Origin: BJGN01 sp041159865 | GTDB lineage: Bacteria; Bacteroidota; Bacteroidia; Chitinophagales; Saprospiraceae | Reading direction: 5' to 3' | Length of the DNA: 56,644 bases | Assembly: GCA_041159865.1 (NCBI GenBank) | Contig: JBEAXK010000118.1 | Coordinates: 1-56,644, forward strand | Program-made: the position numbers and the translations under genes | The notes under the pieces: model-generated | Database searches by the model: none | Told to the model about the DNA's origin: nothing | Seen by the model: the letters and a program-made list of their open reading frames with translations, nothing else | Shown here: positions 36,801-45,769 of the stretch, in pieces | How the letters are laid out: every line of letters begins with the position of its first letter | How positions within the stretch are numbered: the first letter of the stretch is position 1

Positions 36801-39596
36801 TGATTGAATGCTTTTTTTTGCACATAATTGGACACTTTCCTTTTCGTTATCAAAGGATATTTTGCCAATGGAAGTTCCAATAATTTCAATATTTAAGGTA
36901 TTTTTTGACCATGATTCACATGAACCCGTGCTATTTTTCTGTGTAACAACGTCGCCTGGTTTTAGGTTAAAAACTCCTGAGTAGGAAAGACCGTAAATCA
37001 AATAATTTCCACCATTAAATGCCTTTAAATCTATAAAATTTGTTGGAAAAGTGGCTATCAGTTTTTGTTGTTTATCCGTTATTACATACATATATTGATC
37101 CCCTTCAGCAATACTTGTATTAGCTAATTGTAGAGCAGTATTAAGGTCTGACTGGCATAAAGAAATATCTTTTATATTTCCATTAAATGAAATATTTCCA
37201 CCATCTATCTCCGACCATTCTACTTCTTGAAAGTTAGTGGTAATTTCATAACAAAGAATACCAAAATTTTGCTGAGATAACAATTTCCCAACTTGAAAAG
37301 AGGGCTGATCCAGATAGGAAAATCCATAAATTCTTATTCTTTCTGGTAAACCTCTTTTTAGGGCTGGTAAAGGGGTGTTTTGAACCTCCAACAGTCTATT
37401 TAAGTTATCACAAATCAACCAGGCATATTTTCCAGCAGTTTTCGAAATATTAATAGATACAGTTTTAACCTCATTCGGAGCTACACAGGAAATAATTTTT
37501 TGAGGTATTAATTGTCCCGCACTTAATTCATTAAAATGGATGGTTAATTTGTTTTGTGACAAGGAATGACATCCTGTAGCTAAAGTTCTGTTATTTATAT
37601 TATCACCTTGTTTTACAGAAAGTTCACCAGAATACGCTATCCCTCGGATATTATAAATTAACAAAGAAGAATCATTTAATTGAAGGGTATTCCCTTTTTC
37701 AATTTGTATAATTTTACCAGCTTCGTCGGTTAGCGCATAGGCATATTTTTGTGTAACTAACGAATTATTTTTTAATTCGAAAGTCTTTTTATTGACTCCC
37801 TTACAAGTACTAACGGAACTTTGGCCATCAACGAAAGAAATAATCGCACCATCAGTAATAGTTTTCTGAAAATTCAATGTGTTTTCTGATAAACTGTAGC
37901 ATTCGTTGCTAAAAACAGTGGTATCAAGTCGTGAGCCTGTGCCAAAAGATAAAGAACCCGTATAAGACAATCCCCTGATTGAATACTGACCCGAACTTAG
38001 GGGATTTATTGAAAATTGACCATTTATGGAAGTACTGATAATTTCATTTCTGGTATTAGTTAATAAATAAATGTATTTTTCACCAATAGCGCTAAATCTG
38101 GAAATTTGTAGATTATAATTTGAATTTTGGGATAAACAGATATTCGTAATTTGATTGAAATTTAAAAAACGTATTAAACCTCCTTTTGACTCTTTTTTTC
38201 TGACCGTGAAATATAAGTCAGAAACATCGAAACATCCAGTTGAAGCTGCCGAAGTGCCTATATTATCACCATTTTTTAAGATTAAATTTCCAGTATAGGC
38301 TATGGCATAAAATTGAATTAGTACCTCGTTTAGTTGATTAATATGTATGCTGTCTGGTTTTGTATTTGTGCTTAAAACAATTCCATTGGTATTGGTGGCT
38401 ACCCAAACAATACTCAAATTTTCTGAGCCAGTACCTATGGCAGTTAAACCAAGGGACTTTGGTGCATTAACGCACCAAATGGTATCTCCTTTTGGTCTGA
38501 TTGATTTGAAATTACTTATCTTGATATTTTCTATAAATACTTCTATCTGATTTTTGGATATTTCAAAGCACTTAAGATTTGAAATAACCATAGCTAATGG
38601 TTGATTGAGTAAATTTGGTAATTCGTTGATATGCGAAATCCCAATAATTTTATAGGATCCTGTAGGATATTTATCTAAATTAATGATGGAATCTTTTTCT
38701 ACTCCTTTTATTATATTTTTTTCATCCATGACGAAAAAGGAATAATTTAGATAGGTGTCACCAGTATGAATTATTTTTAGTTTGCCTCCGGAAGCAAATT
38801 GGGTACAAAAGTATTTTTGTGATTCTTGACTATCCATAAGCGCAATTTGTCCCCCAAAAGGTACTTTCCTTTCAACTTCAAAAGGTTGAAGTGTTTTTGT
38901 AAAACAATTACTACTTAAACGAGATAAGTCAAGTGCTTTTCCTTTTTCGGCTAATAAATTTCCCGAATAAGCTAAACCATGCACATAGTATTTACCTGAA
39001 GGTATTGGTCGAAAATCAAATAGACCATCCTTTTGAATATCTATAACCTTATTGAATACATCCGTTAACAAGTAGGTGTAAGTTGGAAAAGGGCTGCTAT
39101 TTTTAAACTGAAGGGTCATATCTGTATTAGCATCAGCGCAAATTAAATTTGTTAAAGAGCCTTTTTGAATAGAAATTTCACCCGGATCAGGTACGTTGTT
39201 GTTAATAAGCACAAAATTTTCTGTAAAACCATAACAATAGCTTCCCATTGTATCTTTAAAAATATTTTTTCCAGGCTTTAGAAAATAGGTGAAGGGGTAA
39301 TAGAGCCCATAAACTCTGTAAAAACCGGGTTTTATAAATTCAAAATTTGCTGACATAAATGGCCTTACCAATTCTATGTTTCCAAAGGTATCTGTTACCA
39401 CAATATGTAATGGTGGAATGCCAGGTTCAAAAGTAAAAACCTTTAAATCATTTTTGCCATCTCCCGGGCAGGTTTGCGTGGAAGTGTCTTTCGCGCTTAG
39501 CTTTATGTATTTCCACTTTCCACAATTACCAATACGAATCTGTGATATCGCAAGCAGGGGTAAAAAAATAAGAAGAAGAAGAATGATTGGGCGCAT
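33873..39596 (-). CDS. Giant secreted protein with 16 degenerate cysteine-paired repeats and T9SS tail
   Basis: 1907 residues. Signal peptide 1-19, repeats from about 20 to 1815, type A sorting domain 1826-1907 (FPNPVTDQLN, PSGLYILTID). Each repeat of about 110 residues has the same order: a first cysteine often as CPGDG or CPSD, a strand like YLLTDxxN, a core like GxYxIYGLSYTGNLxxxxG, a second cysteine in SxxCFxLSxNxLxI, and a GG turn into the next unit. Sixteen cores can be read, the first near residue 91 and the last near 1710. One cysteine pair per unit suggests intra-repeat disulfides in an extended surface or secreted fibre. No catalytic motif is seen; adhesion is inferred. A promoter box lies just upstream and a second giant gene is divergent. 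Confidence 0.85.
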   Translation of the reverse strand: MRPIILLLLIFLPLLAISQIRIGNCGKWKYIKLSAKDTSTQTCPGDGKNDLKVFTFEPGIPPLHIVVTDTFGNIELVRPFMSANFEFIKPGFYRVYGLYYPFTYFLKPGKNIFKDTMGSYCYGFTENFVLINNNVPDPGEISIQKGSLTNLICADANTDMTLQFKNSSPFPTYTYLLTDVFNKVIDIQKDGLFDFRPIPSGKYYVHGLAYSGNLLAEKGKALDLSRLSSNCFTKTLQPFEVERKVPFGGQIALMDSQESQKYFCTQFASGGKLKIIHTGDTYLNYSFFVMDEKNIIKGVEKDSIINLDKYPTGSYKIIGISHINELPNLLNQPLAMVISNLKCFEISKNQIEVFIENIKISNFKSIRPKGDTIWCVNAPKSLGLTAIGTGSENLSIVWVATNTNGIVLSTNTKPDSIHINQLNEVLIQFYAIAYTGNLILKNGDNIGTSAASTGCFDVSDLYFTVRKKESKGGLIRFLNFNQITNICLSQNSNYNLQISRFSAIGEKYIYLLTNTRNEIISTSINGQFSINPLSSGQYSIRGLSYTGSLSFGTGSRLDTTVFSNECYSLSENTLNFQKTITDGAIISFVDGQSSVSTCKGVNKKTFELKNNSLVTQKYAYALTDEAGKIIQIEKGNTLQLNDSSLLIYNIRGIAYSGELSVKQGDNINNRTLATGCHSLSQNKLTIHFNELSAGQLIPQKIISCVAPNEVKTVSINISKTAGKYAWLICDNLNRLLEVQNTPLPALKRGLPERIRIYGFSYLDQPSFQVGKLLSQQNFGILCYEITTNFQEVEWSEIDGGNISFNGNIKDISLCQSDLNTALQLANTSIAEGDQYMYVITDKQQKLIATFPTNFIDLKAFNGGNYLIYGLSYSGVFNLKPGDVVTQKNSTGSCESWSKNTLNIEIIGTSIGKISFDNEKESVQLCAKKSIQSLRLKPIGGNVPKNTFLLTNENGKILRIFNSVQLPNIDGLNDIILRIYGLGYTGNLTARIDSLVSGSKLSSGCFQLSDNFLTINRGNISGGFVALTNNQTQTQFCPSDSIANIVSFKHIGFQGQKVMYLVTNVNNFIIDTTSLKSYNFNQQGMGDYRIYGFTYNGDFSGKLGVSINDSSLSDDCFGISSTFISVAKRNPVSGFIVMDDANTVLQNCPSDQNFPSRQLKTIGNNAGSQCFVILNADNIIVDLIFNSTIYPTEYKAGTYKIIAISYNGMITIKKGDKWGEKAPSNSCFSISANEVQFLNLEPIGGRIRLLEGDTSNICVGNGKPIPIKFTKDSVNELSYSYLITDEANRYLGHFTNTDLLTFDAFNINRINVWGLSHTGKISLNKGDSITKVEISTGCFALSKNSISLKLNQFRRHFVKSSMETDTLLICTGDGQPNLTNFYSTDSISGLLYKYVLTSVTNSIIQVLNSPSIDLENVGLREMRLYSVAYNGNFTGQSGLITNASLSTGCFRISENFIQILRDRPVNHTILFSNNDTIQKLCLTKSGTIAKLKSSFTGKTGYIYIVIDKINKIVILSNTSNIDIENLQDGEYRVFGLSYTGNLNVKPGNVFKSDEIFATSCFRLSNNSLRFYKGGFAEGGTISTYQSSNTLFSCPEDGIADLLDVLTPNNPFGTRYQFLITDTLNRLFYAPFENQLINFNNTPAGIYKIFGVAFTGTLGFQIGSSIFNGSLVNACYDLSENHIDIYHLKPEGGQISKKDGTTGKTIITFNNNQKDSILLRVINSKPIHVPYTFVLVNENNIVVAQTKEKFDLDTLKVGKYKIFGIASTNPGLQITSGKALSELIKIENCIVLSTNSLELDINLQGGDPILNSLVINSEKLPNISFNTFPNPVTDQLNLQIYQDENKINTANIRISHISGKIIYERQTLLNKGIQMLTIPMERYPSGLYILTIDSEQRLFTGKIIKAEKN

Positions 39597-39616
39597 TTTA
39601 TGAAACTTTATAAGTG

Positions 39617-39644
39617 CAAATATAATTTCATTTTTCCTTACAAA
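39617..39644 (-). promoter_or_regulatory. Putative promoter of the giant repeat protein
   Basis: On the minus strand TTTG (39644-39641), a 16-base spacer and TATATTTG (39624-39617) lead to the ATG at 39596. The -7 box is exact; the spacer is a little short. Confidence 0.5.
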
Positions 39645-39719
39645 CAGATTTTTAACAATTTATCAGTTATTTTACCGTTTTTAGTGGGATATTCAAGGTA
39701 TTTATTTCTTTCAATTTTC

Positions 39720-42359
39720 ATGAGTTACTATTTCAAATCTATATTGGTATTGATGCTTAGCACCTTGGGTATAAGGGCACAGAATATTAAAATAAATAGT
39801 TCTTATTCTCCAGTCACTTTAGTACAAGACGTTTTTGTAAATGGCGCTTGTAAAAATATTTCAAATATACGTTCCATAGGAAATAACAGTGGAATTGGAT
39901 ATTTTGAAGGGGGTAAAACAAGCATTGGGCTGGAAAAAGGCATTATCCTGTCCACTGGGAATGTAAAAAATGCTGAAGGTCCAAATGTCAAAAGAGATGT
40001 TACAACCGATTTTGGTGAAAAATCGACCGATGTTGATTTAGTTAAATTAGCTACTGGACCTGTATTTGACGCAGTCGGAATTGAATTTGATTTTGTTCCC
40101 CTGGATAGCTTTGTAAATTTTAGATATGTCTTTGCCTCAGATGAATATTGTGAGTTTGTAGGTCAAAAATTTAATGATGTTTTTGGATTTTTTGTAAGTG
40201 GTCCTGGTATAAATGGTACTTTTAATAACAAAGGTGAAAATGTCGCCCTTATACCAGGTTCCAATGCTTTTGTTTCTATAAATACTGTAAATCATACCCA
40301 AAATCAATTATTTTATAATGACAATATGCATCCTGATGATGCAACCAGGTGTAATTTAACTTGGGTGAATTCTCCCAATCAGGAGAAAATCCAATATGAC
40401 GGTTTTACCCGCCCCCTTACAGCATCTTTAAAATTAATCCCATGTCAAACTTATAGAATTCGACTTCTAGTTTCTGATGTTTCAGATGGAAAGTTTGATT
40501 CAGCCGTTTTTCTTGAAGCTGAGAGCTTTAATATTGGGGGTGGAGTTAAATTAAATGGTACTTCAGCCGATTCAGCCCAGATTATTGAAGAAGGTTGTAG
40601 CAATGGGTATTTTAGATTAAACAGGCTGAATTCAGACAATCTTCAGCAACCATTAATTGTAAAAATTAAAGTAGCCAATGAAAGTAAAGCCAAAGAGGGA
40701 ATTGATTTTGAGCGTTTACCCAAAGAAATTACGATTCTTGAAAATAAAACTTTTGTAGATCTTCCTATTTTTTCTATTTTGGACAATGATGATGAATCTT
40801 CAGAGGAGCTAATTTTACAACTAGATTTTCCATGTGCCTGTATTGCAGATACAGCAAGAATCTTTATAAAGGATGTACCTAAGTTAAAGGCGGGTTTAAA
40901 AGATCTTACTTTTTGTCTGGGGGATACTTTAACACTGAGTGTAAATCCTTCTGGAGGTGTTCCACCTTATTCCTTTTTATGGGGGAATGGATCAAAAGCA
41001 TCTCAAATTAAATTCATTCCTCCAAAAGATACTTTTTTAGTCCTGGAATTAAAAGATGGTTGTAAAAGACAACTAACTGATACTATCAGAATTACTAGAA
41101 AAACTCCCCCTCAGGCTCAAATCAGTGGTATAAAAGATATTTGTCCAGGAGAACTCGCAGAAATTCCCGTAATCTTCAATGGTAAAGCACCTTTCTCTTT
41201 TACCTGGAAAGCAGATAGTTTGCCACCCGTTCAAGTATTAAATCAAAGTAACAGTTTATACTTAATAAAATCTGGTTCAAAGGGAAAAATTCAGATTTTA
41301 TCCTTTTCAGACGGTGAATGTGAAGGTGAATTTCAGGGTGTCGCTGAAATCAGACATTTTAATTTACAAACAATTACTTCTGTAAAACCTGTTAGTTGTG
41401 CAAAGGGAAAAGACGGTGAAATAAAGGTAGAGGTAAGTGGAGGAACTGCTCCATATCAATTCAACTGGTCCAATAGTCTGCCAAATTCATTTAATCCATC
41501 GGGTTTATCAAAGGGAATTTATAAGGTCACAATTGTTGATGTTAATAATTGTAAAACCACAGCGGAAACAGAAGTTTCTGAACCTACTCTGCTTACTCCA
41601 ATCGTTTTTGATTGTTCTCAATTTACATCCTCTGTTCTGCAAATTAGCAACAGTGGGGGCATACCTCCTTATTCCTACTCTGTTAATGAGGGATTATCAT
41701 TTAAAGACGCAAGTCTTTTTAATGATTTAGTTCCCGGAAATAAATATAAACTCCAAATAAAGGACAACAGAAATTGTCTGCTTGAGCAAGCTTTTATTAT
41801 GCCGGCTCTTTATACTAAAATGGTGCAGCTTTCTCCAGTTCTCAAACTTGTATTCGGGAAGAAATTTACTTTACAACCTCAGTTGAATATACCTGCATCC
41901 CTCATAAAAGCGGTCTCTTGGAGTCCAGAATTTAATTTAAGTTGTTATCAGTGTTTGAGTCCGGAAATTATACCTGATAAAGGGGGTCTTATCAGAGTTC
42001 AAATAACAGATGTTTTTGGTTGTACTGCTTCAGCGACTTCTCAGATTTCTGTAGATAATACGTTTTCTGTTTTTGTTCCAAATGCCTTTTCTCCCAATGG
42101 AGATGGTGTAAACGATTTTATAACTGTTTTTGCAAATGCCGACCAAATTAAAGAGGTTAAATCATTTGAAATATATAATAGATTTGGGGATTTGGTTTTT
42201 AAAAAAGAAGCCTTTCAGCCTAATGATGAATATTTAGGTTGGAATGGAACAAAATCTGATTTTAAAATGAATCCGGGAACTTACCTTTATTCGGTTGTGG
42301 TTATTTTGAAAAATGGAGGTGAATATTCAAAACAAGGAAGTTTTATGTTATTAAGATAA
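39720..42359 (+). CDS. Choice-of-anchor L / SprB-repeat / CHU_C surface protein
   Basis: About 879 residues from the ATG at 39720, which gives a proper signal peptide (MSYYFKSILVLMLSTLGIRAQ); an upstream ATG at 39600 would add 40 poorly fitting residues. Domains in order: choice-of-anchor L (about 39840-40530; GIILSTGNV, FRYVFASDEYCEFVG, NDVFGFFVSGPG), a Calx-beta-like segment (about 40680-40850, EGIDFERLPKEITI), Ig/PKD-like regions, an SprB-like repeat (about 41380-41590, GTAPYQFNWSN, GIYKVTIVDVNNC) and a C-terminal CHU_C/type B sorting domain (42069 to end, VPNAFSPNGDGVNDF). Expected to be a T9SS-exported adhesin. Divergent from the 16-repeat protein. Confidence 0.9.
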   Translation: MSYYFKSILVLMLSTLGIRAQNIKINSSYSPVTLVQDVFVNGACKNISNIRSIGNNSGIGYFEGGKTSIGLEKGIILSTGNVKNAEGPNVKRDVTTDFGEKSTDVDLVKLATGPVFDAVGIEFDFVPLDSFVNFRYVFASDEYCEFVGQKFNDVFGFFVSGPGINGTFNNKGENVALIPGSNAFVSINTVNHTQNQLFYNDNMHPDDATRCNLTWVNSPNQEKIQYDGFTRPLTASLKLIPCQTYRIRLLVSDVSDGKFDSAVFLEAESFNIGGGVKLNGTSADSAQIIEEGCSNGYFRLNRLNSDNLQQPLIVKIKVANESKAKEGIDFERLPKEITILENKTFVDLPIFSILDNDDESSEELILQLDFPCACIADTARIFIKDVPKLKAGLKDLTFCLGDTLTLSVNPSGGVPPYSFLWGNGSKASQIKFIPPKDTFLVLELKDGCKRQLTDTIRITRKTPPQAQISGIKDICPGELAEIPVIFNGKAPFSFTWKADSLPPVQVLNQSNSLYLIKSGSKGKIQILSFSDGECEGEFQGVAEIRHFNLQTITSVKPVSCAKGKDGEIKVEVSGGTAPYQFNWSNSLPNSFNPSGLSKGIYKVTIVDVNNCKTTAETEVSEPTLLTPIVFDCSQFTSSVLQISNSGGIPPYSYSVNEGLSFKDASLFNDLVPGNKYKLQIKDNRNCLLEQAFIMPALYTKMVQLSPVLKLVFGKKFTLQPQLNIPASLIKAVSWSPEFNLSCYQCLSPEIIPDKGGLIRVQITDVFGCTASATSQISVDNTFSVFVPNAFSPNGDGVNDFITVFANADQIKEVKSFEIYNRFGDLVFKKEAFQPNDEYLGWNGTKSDFKMNPGTYLYSVVVILKNGGEYSKQGSFMLLR

Positions 42360-42441
42360 TTAGAACAACCCATTAACTGTAAATAATAAAAATTTTAATT
42401 TTATTTTCCTATTTTCACCGATTATTTGAAAATTAGATTTC

Positions 42442-43416
42442 ATGATCAATAGAAGAAAATTTTTAGCCAGTAGTGCAATGACTGCATTTGGAACTTATTT
42501 GTTTTCAAGAAACGAAATGGGTACAAGTGATAATGGAGTTAAGGATATTTTAAAAAATACAGCTTCCGTTATTGCTACCTGGCCAAACGAAAAAGCAACT
42601 ACAGCTGCCTGGTTGAAATTAAAAGAATCAAATTATGCTCTCGATGCAGTAGAAGCTGGGGCAAGAATCCCTGAAGCAGATGTTTTAGATACAAGTGTTG
42701 GTTACGGTGGTTATCCAGATAGAGATGGACGAGTAACCTTAGATGCCTGCATTATGGATGAAAAGGGGAATGCAGGTAGTGTCCTTTTTTTAGAGGGTAT
42801 TATGCACCCTATCAGTGTGGCCAGGAAGGTAATGGAAAAAACACCTCACGTTATTTTGGCAGGTGAAGGTGCATTAAAATTTGCTTTAGCAGAAGGATTT
42901 AAAACAGAAAATTTGTTGTCTGATCATGCTAAAGAAACCTGGGAAAAATGGTTGACTAAAAATGATTATCATCCCGGAAATCATGATACAATTGGTATTC
43001 TTGCCATAGATGACAATGGTAGATTATGTGGGGCTTGCTCTACCAGTGGTTGGGCATTTAAAATGAATGGTAGAGTAGGGGATTCGCCTATTTTAGGCGC
43101 TGGTTTATATGTCGATGGGCAGGTTGGTGCAGCTGCATGTACAGGTTTAGGTGAATTGGTCCTGAAAAATTTATGCACTTTCCTATGTGTTGAATATATG
43201 AGACAAGGCAAATCTCCACAAGACGCCGCAAAATTGGCTGTTCATAGATTATATGAAAAAATTCCAGGACTTTCTGAAGATCCAAGTAAACAAGTTGGAA
43301 TTGTAGCTTTGAATGTTAAAGGGGAATATGGTGCCTGGGCAGTTCACGATAATTTTAAATATACTATTAATAAGGAGGGTATGAATACCGTATTTGACTC
43401 AAAATTTGGAAAATAA
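42442..43416 (+). CDS. Glycosylasparaginase-like N-terminal nucleophile hydrolase, exported
   Basis: Ntn-hydrolase that removes GlcNAc-linked or isoaspartyl-type amides from asparagine; the precursor cleaves itself before a threonine that becomes the nucleophile. That residue is Thr183 in GNHDTIGILAID, and the substrate loops RVGDSPILGAGLYVD and GAAACTGLGE match the family. The N-terminus (INRRKFLASSAMTAFGTYLFS) is a twin-arginine-like signal, so the folded enzyme is probably exported. Its stop overlaps the ATG of the DUF721 gene (TAATG). Assigned to the N4-(beta-N-acetylglucosaminyl)-asparaginase group rather than plain L-asparaginase. Confidence 0.9.
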   Translation: MINRRKFLASSAMTAFGTYLFSRNEMGTSDNGVKDILKNTASVIATWPNEKATTAAWLKLKESNYALDAVEAGARIPEADVLDTSVGYGGYPDRDGRVTLDACIMDEKGNAGSVLFLEGIMHPISVARKVMEKTPHVILAGEGALKFALAEGFKTENLLSDHAKETWEKWLTKNDYHPGNHDTIGILAIDDNGRLCGACSTSGWAFKMNGRVGDSPILGAGLYVDGQVGAAACTGLGELVLKNLCTFLCVEYMRQGKSPQDAAKLAVHRLYEKIPGLSEDPSKQVGIVALNVKGEYGAWAVHDNFKYTINKEGMNTVFDSKFGK

Positions 43417-43706
43417 TGGCTTTTAAAGCAGAACAATCTCTGAAATCAGTATTACATGATCTCTTTAGTCAATATAAAAATGAAAACGGAGTAAGTTCTG
43501 CCAGAGTTCAAGCGGTTTTTAAACAAACCATGGGAGATTATATTGCGAATCACACTACTAAGATTTTTTTGAAAAATAGTGTTCTTTATCTTTATATCGA
43601 CGTTCCTTCCTTAAGACATGAACTATCCATGGGTAAATCAAAATTGATAAATATTTTGAATGAGGCTTTGGGAGAAGTTCAAATTAAGGAAATAATATTT
43701 CACTAA
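43416..43706 (+). CDS. DUF721 (DciA-like) protein
   Basis: 96-residue soluble protein of the DUF721 family: a helical N-terminus (AEQSLKSVLHDLFSQY), a conserved strand set (ANHTTKIFLKNSVLYLYID) and the signature SLRHELSMGKSKLINILNEALG. In other phyla the family includes DciA, a loader of the replicative helicase, but short Bacteroidota members have not been assigned that role with certainty. It overlaps the upstream asparaginase stop by one base and lies 11 bases before queG. Confidence 0.85.
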   Translation: MAFKAEQSLKSVLHDLFSQYKNENGVSSARVQAVFKQTMGDYIANHTTKIFLKNSVLYLYIDVPSLRHELSMGKSKLINILNEALGEVQIKEIIFH

Positions 43707-43717
43707 TTTATTTCGAT

Positions 43718-44647
43718 GTGTCTGATGAGCCTTTCAATCAAAAACGTTTAATTGTCGGTGAAGCTAAAAAATTAGGCTTCGCGCGAATTGGATTTGCAAG
43801 GGCAAGTTCTTTGGATCATTCTGCCCATAATTTAGCCAAATGGTTAGATTTAAGTTATCATGGGGAAATGAAGTATATGGAAAATCATTTTGACCTGCGA
43901 ACTGATCCCAGAAATTTAGTGCAAAACGCTAAAACAGTTATTGTGCTTTCTTTTAATTATGCGACAAAAGAAACTCCTAAAGATATTAGTGCGCCTAAAA
44001 TAGCTAAGTATGCTTACGGTAAAGATTATCATAAAGTTCTAAAGAAAAAGCTAAAAAAACTGTATTCTTTTGTCCAAGTTGTTTGTAACGGTTGTCAAGG
44101 GAGGTATTTTACTGATTCTGCCCCTATTCTGGAGCGTGATTGGGCAGAAATAGCAGGCCTAGGTTGGAAAGGAAAAAATACACTATTAATACATCCACAG
44201 GCTGGTTCATATTTTTTCCTGGCAGAAATTATTATTGATGCTGAACTTCCCTATGATAGTCCTATGAGAGATTATTGTGGTTCTTGTAGAAAATGTATTG
44301 ATGCTTGTCCTACAGGTGCTATCCATGAAAAAGGTTATTTGCTTGATGCCCGACGTTGTATTTCTTACCTTACGATTGAATTAAGAAAAAGTATTCCTGA
44401 AGAATTTAAAGATAAAATGGATCAGTGGGTTTTTGGCTGTGATATTTGTCAAGATGTTTGTCCATGGAATAGATTTTCAAAGCCTCATAATGAGCCTGAT
44501 TTTTTTCCTAAACAAGATTTATTAGCTATGAAAGAAGAAAGTTGGTATGCCATTAAAGAAGAAGAATTTAATAATTTATTTGAAGGATCAGCTGTTAAAA
44601 GGACTGGTTATAATGGTTTAATGAGAAATTTACTTTTTTTAAAATAA
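43718..44647 (+). CDS. queG: Epoxyqueuosine reductase
   Basis: Cobalamin- and Fe-S-dependent enzyme for the last step of queuosine synthesis in tRNA. Two [4Fe-4S] clusters are predicted from Cys187/190/193/197 (CGSCRKCIDACP) with Cys214 and Cys241/244/248 (CDICQDVCPW). The conserved TDSAPILERDWAEIAGLGWKG carries the catalytic aspartate (133). The frame has no ATG near the N-terminus, so GTG at 43718 is the likely start; an ATG two bases earlier is in another frame. Length 309 is typical. It needs the ISC system encoded 3 kb away. Confidence 0.93.
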   Translation: MSDEPFNQKRLIVGEAKKLGFARIGFARASSLDHSAHNLAKWLDLSYHGEMKYMENHFDLRTDPRNLVQNAKTVIVLSFNYATKETPKDISAPKIAKYAYGKDYHKVLKKKLKKLYSFVQVVCNGCQGRYFTDSAPILERDWAEIAGLGWKGKNTLLIHPQAGSYFFLAEIIIDAELPYDSPMRDYCGSCRKCIDACPTGAIHEKGYLLDARRCISYLTIELRKSIPEEFKDKMDQWVFGCDICQDVCPWNRFSKPHNEPDFFPKQDLLAMKEESWYAIKEEEFNNLFEGSAVKRTGYNGLMRNLLFLK

Positions 44648-44653
44648 TATAAT

Positions 44654-45769
44654 ATGCAAATTAATCCCCTTTCCAGATATCTTATACTTGGTTTTTTTAC
44701 GCTCCTTTTGGGAGTCATTCTCTATCGGTTTTCAGAAATTATAAGTTACGTTATCATTGCATGGGTGATTTCCTTAATGGGTTCTCCTATAATGAGATTT
44801 CTTAAAAAGTTAAAATTTGGAAAATATACCCTACCCAACTCATTAGCTGCAGCACTCACATTAGGTTCTTTTATCCTTTTGATTAGTGCCATTCTTGCCT
44901 ATTTTATTCCTGTATTTTTTACGCAGGCTTTGAATTTATCAGAAGTCGATTATAAATCTATAGCTATTGCTTTAGAAGAGCCTTTTCAAAATATTTTATT
45001 AAAATTAAAATCTTACGGCATTCCCATAGAATCTGTTAACCTAGAAGAAATTGTCATTTCTCTCACTAAAGGATGGTTCGAACCAGCGCTGATAACTGAA
45101 TTAATTACTGATTTTGTATCTACTGCAAGTAATATTATTGTCGCAATTGCTTCTATTTTGTTTATTGCGTATTTCTTTATCCAAGAGCAAGGCATGTTTC
45201 TAAGCTTTCTGCTGACCCTGGTCCCCGATAATTATGTAGAACAAACCCAAAATGCAATCCAGGATTCAATTAAAATCTTATCCAGATATTTTAATGGTCT
45301 TTTGTTGCAAATGTTACTTATTACAATTTATATGGTGGCAACCTTATCTATACTTGGGATTAAAAATGCACTTATCATTGCATTCTTCGCTGCTTTAATG
45401 AATTTAATCCCCTACATTGGACCTGTTTTTGGTGCTGCTTTTGCCGTTTTAATTACTTTATCCTCAAATTTAGATCTTTCTTTTTATACAGAAGTCTGGC
45501 CTCAGATTATAAAAGTGGCCATGATTTTTGCCTCCATGCAGTTTATTGATAATTATATTTTTCAACCTGTTATTTTTTCTAAATCAGTCATGGCTCACCC
45601 TTTGGAAATTTTTGTAGTTATTTTGGTAGGTGCTAATTTAGGAGGAATAACCGGAATGGTTCTGGCGATTCCATTGTATACTATCCTAAGATCTTTCGCA
45701 AAAATATTTTTTGAAAAATTTAAAATCGTACAATTAATGACAAAGAATATGAATGAATCAGGTTTTTAA
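44654..45769 (+). CDS. AI-2E (PerM/YdiK-type) membrane permease
   Basis: 371 residues with about seven to eight membrane helices: two N-terminal pairs, a hydrophilic central part (residues 95-150) and a C-terminal block with ALMNLIPYIGPVFGAAFAVLI and NLGGITGMVLAIPLY, the diagnostic AI-2E transporter motifs. Members export autoinducer-like solutes or exchange Na+/H+, so the substrate is not known. It begins six bases after queG and ends with a 12-base tail-to-tail overlap with the minus-strand mutase-like gene. Confidence 0.88.
   Translation: MQINPLSRYLILGFFTLLLGVILYRFSEIISYVIIAWVISLMGSPIMRFLKKLKFGKYTLPNSLAAALTLGSFILLISAILAYFIPVFFTQALNLSEVDYKSIAIALEEPFQNILLKLKSYGIPIESVNLEEIVISLTKGWFEPALITELITDFVSTASNIIVAIASILFIAYFFIQEQGMFLSFLLTLVPDNYVEQTQNAIQDSIKILSRYFNGLLLQMLLITIYMVATLSILGIKNALIIAFFAALMNLIPYIGPVFGAAFAVLITLSSNLDLSFYTEVWPQIIKVAMIFASMQFIDNYIFQPVIFSKSVMAHPLEIFVVILVGANLGGITGMVLAIPLYTILRSFAKIFFEKFKIVQLMTKNMNESGF

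Noticed and set aside
39600..39719. 40-residue extension of the choice-of-anchor L protein
   Set aside because: A normal signal peptide begins at the ATG at 39720; the extension has no signal-peptide order and fills the divergent promoter region.
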